Assembly (NCBI GenBank): GCA_021778935.1
Contig: JAJYBQ010000141.1
Span: forward strand, 1-6,680
DNA: 6,680 nucleotides
From: Pseudomonadota bacterium
GTDB taxonomy: Bacteria; Pseudomonadota; Gammaproteobacteria; Burkholderiales; Burkholderiaceae
Direction of reading: 5' to 3'
Shown: positions 5,574-6,680 of the stretch, piece after piece
How the letters are laid out: each line of letters opens with the position of its first letter
How positions within the stretch are numbered: the stretch's first letter is position 1
The notes under the pieces: model-generated
Told to the model about the DNA's origin: nothing
Database searches by the model: none
The model's input: only the letters and a program-made list of their open reading frames with translations
Made by a program: the position numbers and the translations under genes

Positions 5574-6680
5574 TCACGTCCCGGAGAGCGCTTCTTCGTG
5601 ATCGGGCCCGTCGGCGGAAACGAACGCCCGCTCCCGCAACCGGGCGAGGCGATCGCGCACCCGCGCCGCATCCTCGAAACGCAGGTCGCGGGCAAGATCC
5701 CGCATCTGCTTCTCCAGGCGCTTGATTTCGCGCCCCAGATCCCGTTCGTTCATGGCACCGTACGCCGGCTCCGTCTCGCCGGCAACCAGCGCACCCGCAT
5801 CCGCGGTAACCGAATCCAGGATTCCATCGATCAATTCGCGCACTTCCTTGCGCACGCCCCGCGGCACGATGCCGTTGCGCGCGTTGAATTCGCTCTGCCG
5901 CAAACGCCGCCGTTCCGTTTCGTCCATGGCCCGACGCATCGAATCGGTGACCACATCGGCATAGAGGATCGCCGTGCCGTCGAGATTGCGCGCCGCGCGC
6001 CCGATCGTCTGAATGAGGGATCGCTCCGACCGCAGGAACCCCTCCTTGTCGGCGTCGAGGATCGCCACCAGACCGACCTCGGGAAGATCCAGCCCCTCCC
6101 GCAGCAGATTGATGCCGACCAGCACGTCGAATGCGCCGGTGCGCAGATCCCGGATGATCTCGACCCGCTCGACGGTGTCGACGTCCGAGTGCAGGTAGCG
6201 CACCCGCACGCCGTGCTCGCCCAGAAACCCGGTGAGATCCTCCGCCATGCGTTTGGTGAGCGTGGTGATCAACACCCGCTGCCCCCGCGCCACGCGCAGC
6301 GCGATCTCCGACAGCACGTCGTCGACCTGCGTGCGCGCCGGGCGCACCTCCAGACGCGGATCGACCAGCCCGGTCGGGCGGACCACCTGCTCGACCACCT
6401 GCGACGAGCGCCCCAGTTCGTATTCCCCGGGGGTCGCCGACACGAAAATGCACCGGCGCATCTTGCCCTCGAACTCATCGAAGCGCAACGGCCGATTGTC
6501 CAGGGCCGACGGCAGGCGAAACCCGTATTCGACCAGCGTCTGCTTGCGCGCGCGGTCGCCGCGGTACATCCCCCCCAGTTGCGGCACCGTGACGTGCGAC
6601 TCGTCGATGAACAGCAGCGCATCCGGCGGCAGATAATCGACCAGCGTCGGCGGCGGCTCTCCCGGCGCGGCGCCGGACAG
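5574..6680 (-). CDS. uvrB: UvrB, excinuclease ABC subunit B (5' part cut off)
   Basis: UvrB is the central damage-verification helicase of nucleotide excision repair: loaded by UvrA, it then recruits UvrC. The window holds the last 368 codons of a protein usually near 670 aa. Numbering from the window edge, the Walker B motif IDESH is at 25-29, [10 protein letters not shown] at 79-88, the [10 protein letters not shown] helicase motif at about 140-149, REGLDLPEV at 194-202, and the motif VI arginine finger region QTIGRAARN at 224-232. The C-terminal UVR domain that contacts UvrC occupies about 310-350 ([25 protein letters not shown]). Only the N-terminal ATPase half, with Walker A and the beta-hairpin, is missing because of the window edge. 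The reading frame is intact throughout. No terminator follows the stop, so transcription may continue into the phosphatase gene. Confidence 0.97.
   Translation of the reverse strand: MSGAAPGEPPPTLVDYLPPDALLFIDESHVTVPQLGGMYRGDRARKQTLVEYGFRLPSALDNRPLRFDEFEGKMRRCIFVSATPGEYELGRSSQVVEQVVRPTGLVDPRLEVRPARTQVDDVLSEIALRVARGQRVLITTLTKRMAEDLTGFLGEHGVRVRYLHSDVDTVERVEIIRDLRTGAFDVLVGINLLREGLDLPEVGLVAILDADKEGFLRSERSLIQTIGRAARNLDGTAILYADVVTDSMRRAMDETERRRLRQSEFNARNGIVPRGVRKEVRELIDGILDSVTADAGALVAGETEPAYGAMNERDLGREIKRLEKQMRDLARDLRFEDAARVRDRLARLRERAFVSADGPDHEEALSGT

Noticed and set aside
4936..6453. A 505-codon minus-strand frame joining an out-of-frame copy of uvrB to the phosphatase, as if a fusion protein
   Set aside because: The first two thirds are a low-complexity Gly/Arg/Ala translation of uvrB in a wrong frame. 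The frame is open only because GC-rich DNA has few stops; the real gene starts at 5520.
1..6680. A defence system, mobile element, CRISPR array or other new gene system
   Set aside because: Every coding stretch is explained by known housekeeping families, there are no direct repeats, integrase or transposase genes, and all frames are intact.

Overview
This window looks like a piece of a GC-rich proteobacterial chromosome, most likely a betaproteobacterium. It carries the housekeeping iron-sulphur cluster (isc) operon, preceded by a low-molecular-weight protein tyrosine phosphatase gene and uvrB. The betaproteobacterial assignment is an inference from the protein sequences (for example the HscA N-terminus) and from the uvrB-phosphatase-iscR order, recalled from that group. 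No genus can be named from the sequence alone. All eight genes lie on the minus strand, so transcription runs from high to low coordinates. Both edge genes are cut by the window: uvrB lacks its 5' half and hscA lacks its 3' end. There is no sign of a mobile element, tRNA, rRNA, CRISPR array or foreign DNA.

Layout in the direction of transcription: uvrB 3' part (6680-5574); a 53-base gap; the phosphatase gene (5520-4936); a strong intrinsic terminator (4916-4885); a sigma70-type promoter (TTGACT, 17 bases, TATTAT at 4854-4826) with a possible IscR box over its -35; a leader of about 90 bases with inverted repeats; then iscR (4730-4218), 28 bases, iscS (4189-2981), 131 bases, iscU (2849-2427), 13 bases, iscA (2413-2090), 1 base, hscB (2088-1528), 2 bases, hscA (1525 to the window edge). 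In this family fdx and often iscX follow hscA; they would lie outside the window. No gene-free stretch exceeds 300 bases.

The genes form one pathway. IscS takes sulphur from cysteine, IscU is the scaffold on which the cluster is built, IscA is an A-type carrier, and HscB/HscA (a J-protein and an Hsp70) release the cluster from IscU. IscR is the [2Fe-2S] sensor that normally represses the operon when clusters are plentiful. All diagnostic residues are intact: IscS Lys204 and Cys326; IscU Cys37, Asp39, Cys63, His105, Cys106 and its LPPVK motif; IscA Cys35, Cys99 and Cys101; IscR Cys92, Cys98, Cys104 and His107; HscB HPD.

I see no new multi-gene system here. The most interesting unexplained structure is non-coding. 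The 131-base iscS-iscU gap, unusually long for this operon, holds a compact hairpin just after the iscS stop, then a canonical four-tract G-quadruplex motif on the mRNA strand, just upstream of the iscU ribosome-binding site. The iscR-iscS gap, where E. coli keeps its regulatory structure, is only 28 bases and lacks a good Shine-Dalgarno sequence. This suggests that differential control of scaffold genes versus desulfurase has moved to the iscS-iscU junction, which is testable but unproven.
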